This document shows, piece by piece, positions 42,201 through 51,178 of a stretch of 64,000 nucleotides of DNA. The notes under the pieces are model-generated. The model did not search any database and was not told the DNA's origin. It worked only from the letters and a program-made list of their open reading frames with translations. Source of the DNA: Litorimonas sp039975855 (GTDB taxonomy: Bacteria > Pseudomonadota > Alphaproteobacteria > Caulobacterales > Maricaulaceae). The stretch covers positions 1,194,850 through 1,258,849 of the forward strand of contig JBDWGH010000002.1 of NCBI GenBank assembly GCA_039975855.1. Direction: 5' to 3'. The stretch's first letter is position 1, and every line of letters starts with the position of its first letter. The translations under genes were made by a program, and so were the position numbers.

Positions 42201-43048
42201 GCCGCACAATGAAGTTTTTGATTATGAACGGCGCGGGCAACCGCTTTGGTGTCTTTGACGCGCGCAAGGCGCCGGACTTCGCGCTGTCCGATGCTCAAAC
42301 GATCGAAATCGCGAAGCCCGGTGGTAAAATCATGGGCGACAAAGGCGCAGATCAGATCGTGATCCTACGCGCTCCAAAATCTCCAGGTGCGGATATCTTC
42401 ATGGAAATCCGTAATCAAAAAGGATTCGAAGTCGATGCATGCGGTAACGCAACCCGAACAACGGCTTGGCTGCATATGAGAGACGCAGAAACTGATACCT
42501 GTGTCGTCGAAACCAATGATGGGCTGCTTTATTGCACACGAGCAGGCGATTACGCGATTGCCGTAGATATGGGGCCTCCGAAATTAGAGTGGGACCAAAT
42601 TCCGTTGGAAGAACCCATGCACACTCATCATATCGACGTTAAGTTGGGCCCCATTGATGACCCTGTTTTATCTAACCCGGGCGCAGTCAGTATGGGCAAT
42701 CCACATTGCGTCTTTTTTGTTGAGGATTTTGAGCAAGTGAAACCGCATCTGGCGGGACCGATGATTGAGTTTCATCCGCTCTTTCCCGAACAAGCAAATG
42801 TTGGTTTTGCCAAAATCGAGGCTGAAGACCGCATTCGCCTAAAGGTTTGGGAGCGTGGTGTTGGAATGACGCTCGCTTGCGGAACTGGAGCTTGCGCTGC
42901 GGTCGTCGCAGCCCATCGCCAGAAACGCACGGGACGCGATGTCACAGTCGACGTCGACGGCGGGACACTTCACATCCATTGGCGCGAAGCTGATGACCAT
43001 GTGATTATGACCGGCCCCGTTGAATTAGAGAGTGAAGGCACGATTTAG
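42197..43048 (+). CDS. dapF: Diaminopimelate epimerase
   Basis: A 283-residue epimerase converting LL- to meso-diaminopimelate for lysine and peptidoglycan. The two catalytic Cys are in VDACGNATRTTAWL (about 80) and LACGTGACAAVVAA (about 230). MKFLIMNGAGNRFGVFDAR matches the substrate-binding start. It overlaps the serine hydrolase by ATGA and lies 51 bp before mtaB. Confidence 0.96.
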   Translation: MSRTMKFLIMNGAGNRFGVFDARKAPDFALSDAQTIEIAKPGGKIMGDKGADQIVILRAPKSPGADIFMEIRNQKGFEVDACGNATRTTAWLHMRDAETDTCVVETNDGLLYCTRAGDYAIAVDMGPPKLEWDQIPLEEPMHTHHIDVKLGPIDDPVLSNPGAVSMGNPHCVFFVEDFEQVKPHLAGPMIEFHPLFPEQANVGFAKIEAEDRIRLKVWERGVGMTLACGTGACAAVVAAHRQKRTGRDVTVDVDGGTLHIHWREADDHVIMTGPVELESEGTI

Positions 43049-43099
43049 GACGCCTCGCCTCTGCCCCTCTGACTTGACCAAACCACCCATCTCCACCAC

Positions 43100-44398
43100 A
43101 TGGCGATCATGGCGGATACACCCGACATTCAGGCTACGAAAGTCATTACGCTCGGCTGCCGACTGAACGCCTATGAATCTGATGTTATTGCGCAAAATGC
43201 GCGAGACGTAGGGGATCGGGGCGCCGTCGTCATAAATACATGCGCCGTGACCAATGACGCCGTCGCAGAATCCCGCCGTCAGGTCCGGAAAGCCAAGCGG
43301 GATAACCCAGAGGCTCGCATTATTGTCACGGGATGCGCCGCACAAATTAATCCAGTCATGTTTGCCGACATGTCAGAAGTGGATCAGGTCCTCGGCAACC
43401 ATGAAAAAATGAACCCGATGAGTTTCGGCCCTGAGGCACCGACCGAGCGGATTCGCGTTAACGACATTATGAGCGTGCGCGAAACCGCACCGCAATTCAT
43501 GGGCAGTGAAAATTCCTTGCCGATTAAATCTCAATCGCGCAGCCGTGCCTTTCTACAGGTTCAAAACGGATGTGACCATCGCTGCACATTTTGCATTATT
43601 CCTTATGGGCGCGGCAATTCGCGATCTGTACCGGCGGGCGAGATTGTCGGCTCCATCAAATCCCTAGTTCGACAAGGCTATAATGAAGTCGTGCTCACCG
43701 GCGTTGATTTGTCGAGTTGGGGCGGAGATCTTCCGGGGACGCCGCCGCTCGGGGATTTAGTAAGACGGATTCTGAAACTCGTCCCAGAACTGCCACGATT
43801 GAGATTGTCCTCCATTGATCCCGCGGAAGTGGATGAGGTTTTATTTGATTTGCTTGTTTCTGATGAACGCATGAGCCCCTATCTGCACCTGTCTTTGCAA
43901 GCCGGTGACGATATGATTTTGAAACGCATGAAGCGTCGCCATACCCGTAAGCAAGCCGTGGATTTATGCTCCCGCCTAAAAGCGGCACGCCCAGAGTTTA
44001 CATTTGGGGCCGATATCATTGCTGGCTTCCCAACCGAAACAGACGAAATGTTTGAAAACTCGGTCAGCGTTGTCTCCGAAATTGGAATTCCTTGGCTTCA
44101 CGTATTTCCTTTCTCCCCCCGCGAAGGCACACCCGCCGCGAAAATCACACCCGTCAACGGGAACATCGTGAAAGCTCGGGCCAAGGCTTTGCGTGAAGCC
44201 GGTGCGCAGGAAAAAACAGCGCACTTGCAAACTCGAATAGGCGATGAGGACTTGGCCTTATTCGAAGAAACGGGTCTAGGACGTCTCCCGGATTTCTCTA
44301 TGGTGAAGGTGGACAATCCAGCTGCTGCGGGTAGCTTAGCCAAAGTTCGCATCACGGATGCAACGGATGCACATTTGATAGGACAAGTCATTGGCTGA
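43100..44398 (+). CDS. mtaB: tRNA threonylcarbamoyladenosine methylthiotransferase MtaB
   Basis: A 432-residue radical SAM methylthiotransferase that makes ms2t6A37 in tRNA. The N-terminal UPF0004 domain has C20, C48 and C79 for the auxiliary cluster, and the radical SAM motif is C158-x3-C162-x2-C165 in GCDHRCTFCIIPYG; QAGDDMILKRMKRRHTR is also typical. A second Met at codon 4 (43109) is a possible start; neither has a good ribosome site. It overlaps ftsY by 8 nt. Confidence 0.95.
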   Translation: MAIMADTPDIQATKVITLGCRLNAYESDVIAQNARDVGDRGAVVINTCAVTNDAVAESRRQVRKAKRDNPEARIIVTGCAAQINPVMFADMSEVDQVLGNHEKMNPMSFGPEAPTERIRVNDIMSVRETAPQFMGSENSLPIKSQSRSRAFLQVQNGCDHRCTFCIIPYGRGNSRSVPAGEIVGSIKSLVRQGYNEVVLTGVDLSSWGGDLPGTPPLGDLVRRILKLVPELPRLRLSSIDPAEVDEVLFDLLVSDERMSPYLHLSLQAGDDMILKRMKRRHTRKQAVDLCSRLKAARPEFTFGADIIAGFPTETDEMFENSVSVVSEIGIPWLHVFPFSPREGTPAAKITPVNGNIVKARAKALREAGAQEKTAHLQTRIGDEDLALFEETGLGRLPDFSMVKVDNPAAAGSLAKVRITDATDAHLIGQVIG

Positions 44399-46205
44399 GA
44401 AAAAGAAAAAAGGGTTTCTAAGCAAACTCGGTTTTAAATCCAAAGCCGACAAGCTGGCCGAAGAAGCCGCGGCGAAGGCTGCGGCCCAACAGCGTGTTGA
44501 CGAAAAAATGGCTGCGCGCATGGCGGCCATTAACGCGGCCGCCCTGGCTTCCGCTCGAGAGCAGGATGAAGCCTCGCAAAGCCTAAGCGCGGAAGAAACC
44601 GCAGCACGTGAGGCCGAAGAAAAGCGCCTCGCCGAAATTCAAGCTGCCCGCGATGTCGCCAGGGCTAAACAGCTCGCCGAAGAACGCGCACGACAAGAAC
44701 AAGATGCCGCTGATGAAGCCGCGCGCCTGAAATCCGAAGCCGAAAAACGCGCTGCAGAAGAAACCGCGCGAATAGCTGAGGCAGAGCGAGTCGCTGCAGA
44801 AGCCAAAGCCAAACGTGCCGCTGAAGAAAAGGCTCGCCGCGAAGCTGAAGCCGCCGAAGCTGCGCGCATCAAAGCCGAGGAAGAAGCTGCGCTTGCAAAG
44901 GCCAAATCAGAAGCGGAAGCCGCCGCTCTAAAGGCCAAGCAAGAAGCTGAGGCCAAAGCGCGCGAAGCAGCTAGATTGGCCGAAGAAGAGCAACGCAAGG
45001 CTGAGGAAGCAGCGCAGGAAGAAGCCGAGCGAATTGAGCGTGAACGTGTTGAAGCCGAACGTCTCGAAGCCGAGAGCCTCGCGCAGGAAAAAGCAGAAGC
45101 AGAGCGCCTAAAACGCGAAGCCGAAGAAGCCGACCGCCGTGCGCGCATCGCCGAAGAAAAAGCCTCTCGCGAAATCGCCGAGCGGGAAGCTGAAGAGGCC
45201 GCAAAAGAAAAACGTGCCGCCGATCGCGCAGCTGCGGGTTTGCCAGAAATTCCGGCTGAACCCGAACCTCTGGCCGAAGGCGGGTTCATGAACCGCATTA
45301 CGGCCGGATTGCGCAAATCTACATCGCGGATGACGGGCCAGGTGGATGCGGCTTTCACCAAACGGAAATTGGATGAAGACGCGATTGAGGAATTAGAAGA
45401 TATCCTAGTCATGTCTGACCTAGGATATGGCGTTGCCTCTAAGGTCACAGACCGTTTGCGGGAAGATAAATTCGATAAGCAAGTCACGGACCTCGAAGTC
45501 AAAATTGCCTTAGCCGATGTCATTTCAGATATTCTGACGCCGCTGGAGCGCCCCATCGTCTTTGGTATGGCCAAGCCGCAGATCATGCTATTTGTTGGCG
45601 TGAACGGCTCTGGGAAAACAACGACACTTGGCAAGATTGCCAACAAATATACTAATCAAGGTAAGAAAGTTTTGATCGCAGCGGGCGACACATTTCGTGC
45701 AGCAGCCGTTGAACAGTTAACCGTATGGGGCGAACGTGCAGGCGCGCCCGTGATGAGCGCTGAGCAAAATGCGGATGCAGCAGGCTTGGTTTTTGACGCC
45801 ATTAAACGCGCCCGTGATGAGGAAGTTGATATCCTTATGATTGACACGGCCGGCCGCCTGCAAAATCGCACCGAACTCATGGACGAGCTTTCGAAGATAA
45901 TCCGAGTAATCCGAAAACAGGACGCCACGGCGCCGCATCACTCCATCCTCGTTCTGGATGCCACGGTCGGTCAAAACGCGCTCATGCAGACGGAAGCATT
46001 TCGCGACACGGCCGATGTAACAGGTCTGATAATGACCAAGCTCGACGGCACAGCCAAAGGCGGCGTGCTGGTCGCGTTGTCGGACAAATACGCCCTCCCC
46101 ATCCATCATATCGGAATCGGCGAAGGCATAACTGATTTGGAGAACTTCAGCGCGCCCGTCTTCGCGGCAGCCCTTTCGGGCGTTGCCGATGCGTTAGAGG
46201 ATTAG
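44391..46205 (+). CDS. ftsY: Signal recognition particle receptor FtsY
   Basis: A 604-residue SRP receptor for co-translational membrane targeting. Residues 1-295 are an extreme Lys/Glu/Ala/Arg-rich helix (A domain). The NG GTPase follows: VGVNGSGKTTTLGK at about 402-415, DTFRAAAVEQL, DTAGRLQN at 485-492 and TKLDGTAKGG at 549-558. The start is TTG, with AGGA 8-11 nt upstream inside the mtaB end. The antisense open frame over the charged region is a codon artefact. Confidence 0.96.
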   Translation: MAEKKKKGFLSKLGFKSKADKLAEEAAAKAAAQQRVDEKMAARMAAINAAALASAREQDEASQSLSAEETAAREAEEKRLAEIQAARDVARAKQLAEERARQEQDAADEAARLKSEAEKRAAEETARIAEAERVAAEAKAKRAAEEKARREAEAAEAARIKAEEEAALAKAKSEAEAAALKAKQEAEAKAREAARLAEEEQRKAEEAAQEEAERIERERVEAERLEAESLAQEKAEAERLKREAEEADRRARIAEEKASREIAEREAEEAAKEKRAADRAAAGLPEIPAEPEPLAEGGFMNRITAGLRKSTSRMTGQVDAAFTKRKLDEDAIEELEDILVMSDLGYGVASKVTDRLREDKFDKQVTDLEVKIALADVISDILTPLERPIVFGMAKPQIMLFVGVNGSGKTTTLGKIANKYTNQGKKVLIAAGDTFRAAAVEQLTVWGERAGAPVMSAEQNADAAGLVFDAIKRARDEEVDILMIDTAGRLQNRTELMDELSKIIRVIRKQDATAPHHSILVLDATVGQNALMQTEAFRDTADVTGLIMTKLDGTAKGGVLVALSDKYALPIHHIGIGEGITDLENFSAPVFAAALSGVADALED

Positions 46206-46221
46206 AGGGCGCCGCTCCCAA

Positions 46222-47304
46222 TTAGTGGCGTTTTCGATTGGGACCACGGCGTTGATATGCCGGGTAACCTTCCGTTCCATAATATCCAGAGCTTGGCTGC
46301 TGCGTATGTGGGGTAGAGCCCGTATATTGTGAGGTGGTTGACGATCCGTGCGAATAGGACGTGCCGCTAGAATAGGATGTTTGGTGATCTTCCGTCTGAT
46401 AGGATGAGCCAGATCGAATTGTTCCGGTACCAGGCTGGCACAGCACGCGTCGCCACTCATAGCGTTCAGGACTAACGAGGTTTTTCGTTTCAACCTGTCC
46501 CATGACAGGAGGAACATTCACTTCGTAAGCCTCAGCTGGCCGAACAAGATCTTCGACAGATACCGATGCATATTCTGCAGGAACAGGAATTTCCTGCACG
46601 CCTCCGGGATCAGATACGACCTGTTTCACGATCGTTTTATATTGCGGCGGAACTGGCGTTCGCGTGACACGCGGTGGAGCAGTTAAAGCCCGCCGAGATG
46701 TGGTAACAGATGTTCCGGGTTCCTCCACCAAGCACCAAATTTCACATCCAGGGCCGCAGCTATCGCCGCCACTTTGGGTATTCGCATAGGACCCGCCTTG
46801 ATAACCGCCAGAGCCAGCGGGGGCACGCAGACGTCCGTCAGCTGTAGAATGGATGACATAACCTTGTCTTCTTAGATCACCGGGATTCCCGCGTTTCCAA
46901 ACCAGATGCGGCGCGCTGGTCTGAACCGTTTCCGTGACGGTAGAAAATTGCGGAGCAGAAACCGACAATCGATCATGTCCGGGGCGCGTGAGGATTTGTT
47001 CGCTGACGCTACGGTAACTCGGTTGGCGTACAACGAAACGAGTGCTCGGCTCTTTCGTCATAACAGTCTCTGTCCGGCGTCTGAACTCTGGTTCCGTCAC
47101 ATCCAGTTTCGTAAACCCTTCTGCTGTCATTATGGTCTGTGTACCCGTTGAATATTGCGCAGGGATCTTAACCTGCGCGTAGCATTCACCGGGGTTGGCA
47201 ACAGGCGGCAAAGCTGAAGGGAATGAAGAGGGTCCGCCCGCGAACGCCGTTCCGGCACCCCCGAGACCTAAAGTTATCAAGGAAGTGGTGATTAAGCGGC
47301 GCAT
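46222..47304 (-). CDS. Secreted protein with two sets of short tandem repeats
   Basis: A 360-residue exported protein (signal LITTSLITLGLGGAGTAFAG). Residues about 45-150 hold four degenerate 24-residue units (TVT/TETVMT...V..P.F/Y..V), and about 220-320 hold similar units (PPQYKTIVKQVVSDPG, VPAEYASVSVEDLV). Between them a Cys-rich stretch (SCGPGCEIWCLVEEPG) and after them a Ser/Gly/Tyr-rich tail ending in RRGPNRKRH. It looks like a cell-surface or periplasmic structural protein; function unknown. GGAG precedes the ATG. VanZ follows upstream, 13 bp away. Confidence 0.75.
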   Translation of the reverse strand: MRRLITTSLITLGLGGAGTAFAGGPSSFPSALPPVANPGECYAQVKIPAQYSTGTQTIMTAEGFTKLDVTEPEFRRRTETVMTKEPSTRFVVRQPSYRSVSEQILTRPGHDRLSVSAPQFSTVTETVQTSAPHLVWKRGNPGDLRRQGYVIHSTADGRLRAPAGSGGYQGGSYANTQSGGDSCGPGCEIWCLVEEPGTSVTTSRRALTAPPRVTRTPVPPQYKTIVKQVVSDPGGVQEIPVPAEYASVSVEDLVRPAEAYEVNVPPVMGQVETKNLVSPERYEWRRVLCQPGTGTIRSGSSYQTEDHQTSYSSGTSYSHGSSTTSQYTGSTPHTQQPSSGYYGTEGYPAYQRRGPNRKRH

Positions 47305-47317
47305 GGATATCTCCGTC

Positions 47318-47668
47318 TCAGCTGTGGTGTCGTGTCCAGAAAAAGTGAAAAACGATGAGGGGTAGAGCGGCGCCCAAAAGATTTGCGGCAATATCGGCGA
47401 AGGATCCTGTTCGTCCCAATTCCATCGTCTGTTGGGCAATCTCTATTCCGATACCGAACACCGCTAAGCCCATGAATATCAATCCGCCCCAAACCTTTGG
47501 CCAACCCAGACGCGCCAAGGTCGATAAAACAGCATAGGCTCCAAAATGGAGGAGTTTGTCCGCATGAGGCATCTCGCCCACGGAAACGGACGGCTTTAGG
47601 CTCATCACCAGAACAACAATCAATGCCGCAATTGTCACAATTTTGAAAATATGAGAAAGTTTGGTCAT
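47318..47668 (-). CDS. VanZ-like membrane protein
   Basis: A 116-residue protein with three or four membrane segments and the VanZ signature HADKLLHFGAYAVLSTLA plus QQTMELGRTGSFADIAANLLGA. VanZ proteins give low-level teicoplanin resistance in enterococci; the general role is unknown. The 5' neighbour on this strand is free of genes for about 260 bp. Confidence 0.85.
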   Translation of the reverse strand: MTKLSHIFKIVTIAALIVVLVMSLKPSVSVGEMPHADKLLHFGAYAVLSTLARLGWPKVWGGLIFMGLAVFGIGIEIAQQTMELGRTGSFADIAANLLGAALPLIVFHFFWTRHHS

Positions 47669-47932
47669 CCACCAGCCTATAGAGCAAGCTCTCCGTCAGA
47701 GCGACGGCAAGTCTGCGGTCATTTCGCGGCAATCCAGTGATTTCGGCCTCCCCTCAAAGCAATTTATGGTAAACAGAGCCTTAATTAAGGCGTTAATGAG
47801 GCAAAGACGGTATTTGTGATGAATGAATGCTGAGTTTTGGCTTTGAGACCTGTAAATATGAATCACAGGCTTGGAATTTCACCCTCAACACGCCAGAAGC
47901 CAAATCGGGGAATGCAAAAAAGTGGATAGATT

Positions 47933-48205
47933 ATGACAGTTTTGGATCCCAAAGACGTTGCTGAAGATCTGGAAGGATGGACGGGCGGTGATGATTTCAT
48001 CACCAAAGTTTTCCGGTTCGAGGATTTCGCCCAAGCTTTTGGTTGGATGACCCGTATCGCGATCATCGCCGATAAAATGGATCACCACCCTGAATGGTTT
48101 AATGTTTATAACCGGGTTGATGTAACCCTCACGACCCATGACGCCGGTGGCGTTACGGATAAAGACGTGACTTTGGCGAAAGCTATGGAAAAGGCAGCAA
48201 AATGA
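47933..48205 (+). CDS. phhB: Pterin-4a-carbinolamine dehydratase
   Basis: A 90-residue PCD/DCoH protein that regenerates the tetrahydropterin cofactor of phenylalanine hydroxylase. The active-site DHHPEWFNVYNRVDVTLTTH is present, with FQ/FEDFAQAFGWMTRIA. It is slightly short at the N-terminus (typical 95-110). Phenylalanine hydroxylase is not adjacent. It overlaps the DUF885 gene at ATGATG. Confidence 0.92.
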   Translation: MTVLDPKDVAEDLEGWTGGDDFITKVFRFEDFAQAFGWMTRIAIIADKMDHHPEWFNVYNRVDVTLTTHDAGGVTDKDVTLAKAMEKAAK

Positions 48206-50073
48206 TGCGGTATCTTCTTTTGGGGCTTTTGGTAAGTGCATCAGCCCCCGCGCTCGCTCAAGCCGATCAATCCAATTTGCAATTCGATTTAGCAGCGACC
48301 TGTCCGGGCGGATCTGTAATTGAATTGGATGGCCGTATCATTTGCGAGAAAGAGGACACCTTCGCCCTCCTCATTTCAGATTTTGAAACGGCAGAACTTC
48401 AAGGGAATATTTATAGGCTTGGACAAGAAGGTGACCGGGAAGCCCTAAAACAACTACCCGATATTTCGCCCGAATCCATTGAAGCGCGAAATTCAATTAC
48501 TACAGGATTCTTAGCGCGGCACGCAGCCCTATCAACCCTACCAATGACTATAGAAGATCGTCTAAATTACGACCTCTTGGGGTTTGTGCTCACCCAGCGC
48601 CAGCGCCTGGCCCCGTTCGATACGGCGCGAGTTCCCTTCACGAATGATAGCGGGTTCTTTAACGAACTGTCCTTCGTTGTACGTCAAACCGATTTCAAAA
48701 CGACTGCGGACTATGAGGCCTATGCGGCCCGCCTGACCCGCCTGCCTCGATATTTTGCGCAAGCGAAGGATAATATGCGGCGCGGCATCCAAACAAACTT
48801 TACGGCCAGCGCTGAAATCCTACCCGGCATTCAAGATATGATTGACGATATGGCGGAAACCTCTGCGCTAAGTCATCCGCTCTATTCTCCATTCAAGTTA
48901 ATCCCTGAGAGTTTTTCGGAAGCGGATCAAACGCGCCTGCGTGGGCTTGGCAAAGCCGCGTTAGATAGCGCCGTAATTCCTGCCTATCGCGACTTAGCCA
49001 AATTCATGCGCGAGGAGTATATGACGGCCGCTAGGGCCACGGCCGGCTTAGGTACAAGCGAAGCCGAGCGTGAATATTACCGCGCCGTGACGCGCTATTT
49101 CACTACATTGGATATCAGCCCTGATGAGGTCCACAATTTGGGCTTGTCCGAGGTCGCAAGAATTCGGGGCGAGATGGATGAGGTCATTGCAGAAACAGGA
49201 TTTGAAGGCAGCTTTTCTGAGTTTTTGAATTTCTTACGCACAGACCCTCAGTTCTATGCCAAAACCCGTGAAGAGCTCCTGATGCATGCGAGTTATATCG
49301 CCAAACAGATCGACGGGAAAATGCCGGAGTATTTCGAAACGCTTCCGCGCTTGTCTTATGGCGTTATCCCTGTCCCAAAAGAAATCGAGAAAACCTACAC
49401 AACTGGTCGGTATTTCAGCGGCAACCCTGAACGCGGCCAAGCCGGAAACTACGTCGTAAATACGTATAACCTTCCGAACCGTCCCCTATACAACTTGCCT
49501 GCGTTAACAGCGCACGAGGGCGTTCCAGGGCATCACATGCAAATCGCAATTGGCCAGGAATTAAAAGACTTACCGAAATTCCGAAAAAGCCTTTATCCCA
49601 ACGCCTTTGGTGAAGGTTGGGGGCTTTATGCCGAAAAATTGGCCGGAGAGATGGGGATTTATAAGACGCCCTATGAGCGCTTTGGCCAACTTTCTTACGA
49701 GATGTGGCGAGCATGCCGCCTGGTCGTAGATACAGGTCTACATTGGAAAGGCTGGACGCGAGAACAAGCTGAAGCCTGTTTCTTAGAGAACTCCGCCTTA
49801 GCTCCGCACAATATCAAGACAGAAGTTCAGCGCTACATTAGTTGGCCTGGTCAGGCTTTGGCATACAAAATTGGCGAGCTGAAAATTCTTGAACTCCGGG
49901 CAAAGGCGGAAGCTGAGCTAGGAGATGACTTTGACATTCGAACATTCCATGACGCTGTTTTGTCGAATGGTGGTATTCCCCTCGATATTCTCGAGACACA
50001 AATCGAGCGTTTCATTTTCGAGGAGAAACAACGCCTCGCACAGTCTCTGCCGGCGTCTCCTTCCGTTCCTTAA
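48202..50073 (+). CDS. DUF885 family protein (putative peptidase-like)
   Basis: A 623-residue exported protein (signal MRYLLLGLLVSASAPALAQA). It shows the DUF885 pattern with a zincin-like HEGVPGHHMQIAIGQEL (about 435) and FGEGWGLYAEKLAGEMG behind it; H-E...H-H and E could form a metal site. The family's activity is not firmly known. Large helical protein, no membrane helices after the signal. Monocistronic with phhB. Confidence 0.85.
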   Translation: MMRYLLLGLLVSASAPALAQADQSNLQFDLAATCPGGSVIELDGRIICEKEDTFALLISDFETAELQGNIYRLGQEGDREALKQLPDISPESIEARNSITTGFLARHAALSTLPMTIEDRLNYDLLGFVLTQRQRLAPFDTARVPFTNDSGFFNELSFVVRQTDFKTTADYEAYAARLTRLPRYFAQAKDNMRRGIQTNFTASAEILPGIQDMIDDMAETSALSHPLYSPFKLIPESFSEADQTRLRGLGKAALDSAVIPAYRDLAKFMREEYMTAARATAGLGTSEAEREYYRAVTRYFTTLDISPDEVHNLGLSEVARIRGEMDEVIAETGFEGSFSEFLNFLRTDPQFYAKTREELLMHASYIAKQIDGKMPEYFETLPRLSYGVIPVPKEIEKTYTTGRYFSGNPERGQAGNYVVNTYNLPNRPLYNLPALTAHEGVPGHHMQIAIGQELKDLPKFRKSLYPNAFGEGWGLYAEKLAGEMGIYKTPYERFGQLSYEMWRACRLVVDTGLHWKGWTREQAEACFLENSALAPHNIKTEVQRYISWPGQALAYKIGELKILELRAKAEAELGDDFDIRTFHDAVLSNGGIPLDILETQIERFIFEEKQRLAQSLPASPSVP

Positions 50074-50090
50074 AAAAGAGCTCGTTCCAC

Positions 50091-50138
50091 AAAAAAACCC
50101 GCCGAAACCAAGCCGCTCAGAGCGACGAGGTCGGCGGG
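50091..50138 (-). terminator. Terminator of the 50.2-kb lipoprotein gene
   Basis: On the minus strand, CCCGCCGA (50098-50105) pairs with TCGGCGGG (50131-50138) and is followed by seven Ts (50091-50097). The inner part (AGCCGCTC/GAGCGACG) forms a weaker continuation. It lies 37 bp beyond the stop of the lipoprotein gene and close to the DUF885 end, so could serve both. Confidence 0.75.
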
Positions 50139-50174
50139 CCATGCCCCCAGTTGCCCGCATTAGGGGCTAGGCGA

Positions 50175-51017
50175 TTAGAAGCGGTAACGGCCGCGCAGAG
50201 TTACAGGGATTGAAACCCGTCCGCGGTTGTTGTTCAGGCCACCCAAAGGTGATCCCGCGCCCAAAACTGATGTATCTGACTTCAGTCCGCCCTGATAGCG
50301 GACACCTGTTTCCAAACCGATTGTTGTGTAGCGAGCAATTGGAGTTTCGACGCCAACCAGACCAGCGGCTGTTCCAACCCAGCTATCCTCATAAAGCGGG
50401 ACTTCGGCCGCGCTAAAAGTTGCGCCGCCAAGCTGAGTGTTCACAACACCAATGTCACCGACACGGCTCGCACCAGCACGAGCTTCGACATAAGGACGGA
50501 CACTATTGAACACGACACCATTTACGGGCGTGAAGTATTGACGAAGGCCAATTTCTGCACCGTAGGACTTATAGTCAGTCAAGGCACCTGTCAGAGCCTG
50601 ATCGTTAAGCGTACCCCAGTTTTGAACGCCATCACTATCGGCTTGTTCGTAATGGCCTAACAATGAAACCTTAGTATTAGGAGCTAAAGCGTAAGATCCA
50701 CCCAGTTCAGCCCGAACGCCGGTCTTATAAGCGTCGCCAAATGAGATCGAATTAAAGTCTGCATTTGGATTGTCATTTGTTCGGCTGGCAGTGATGATAT
50801 TTTTGCCGGCTGCAAAGCTCGGCCCAATACCGCCTTCTAGGTTCCAACGCGCTAGGCAGTTACCTGAATGACAACGTGATTGCGGCGCTGGCGCCGTTTG
50901 TTGTCCGTAATATCCAGTCTGAGCATTGTAGTTGGAGTGGTTCTTTTGTCCGCCCAATCCCAAGAAAGAACATCCAGAGAGAGCTAAAGCGGCTGTGCCG
51001 AGCATAAGAATTCGCAT
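50175..51017 (-). CDS. Lipoprotein with C-terminal beta-barrel-like domain (paralogue 1)
   Basis: A 280-residue exported protein with lipobox LALSGCS, a Tyr/Gln/Asn-rich linker and a ~220-residue strand-rich domain: FGDAYKTGVRAELGGSYALA, GAEIGLRQYFTPVNG, RPYVEARAGASRVG, GLETGVRYQGGLKSD and the end IPVTLRGRYRF with a C-terminal Phe, the usual BAM recognition residue. It shares this domain with the two genes upstream. Combination of lipobox and barrel-like domain is unusual. GGGTG precedes the ATG at 51017. Confidence 0.8.
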   Translation of the reverse strand: MRILMLGTAALALSGCSFLGLGGQKNHSNYNAQTGYYGQQTAPAPQSRCHSGNCLARWNLEGGIGPSFAAGKNIITASRTNDNPNADFNSISFGDAYKTGVRAELGGSYALAPNTKVSLLGHYEQADSDGVQNWGTLNDQALTGALTDYKSYGAEIGLRQYFTPVNGVVFNSVRPYVEARAGASRVGDIGVVNTQLGGATFSAAEVPLYEDSWVGTAAGLVGVETPIARYTTIGLETGVRYQGGLKSDTSVLGAGSPLGGLNNNRGRVSIPVTLRGRYRF

Positions 51018-51128
51018 GGTTTTCACCCTTATTGTTTCGGATTGGCACAATCGCCGCAGTCATCCGTCATCTTCAACAAGGGTATTGCAATCCAAAGGCC
51101 AAACCGCGGGCGTCAGGAAAGCAGGCAT

Positions 51129-51157
51129 AAAAAAACCCGACTTCAGAAGCCGGGTTT
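51129..51157 (-). terminator. Terminator of the 51.2-kb lipoprotein gene
   Basis: AAACCCG-A-CTT (51133-51143) pairs with AAG-C-CGGGTTT (51147-51157), one mismatch, and ends on the minus strand in a run of Ts (51129-51135). It lies about 20 bp past the stop. Confidence 0.8.
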
Positions 51158-51178
51158 AAAATTTTGTTTTATGATAGC

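Noticed and set aside
44639..45646. Long antisense open frame over the FtsY A domain
   Set aside because: It is a codon artefact of the Ala/Glu/Arg-rich repeats; translation is Ser/Arg/Ala low complexity with no motifs.
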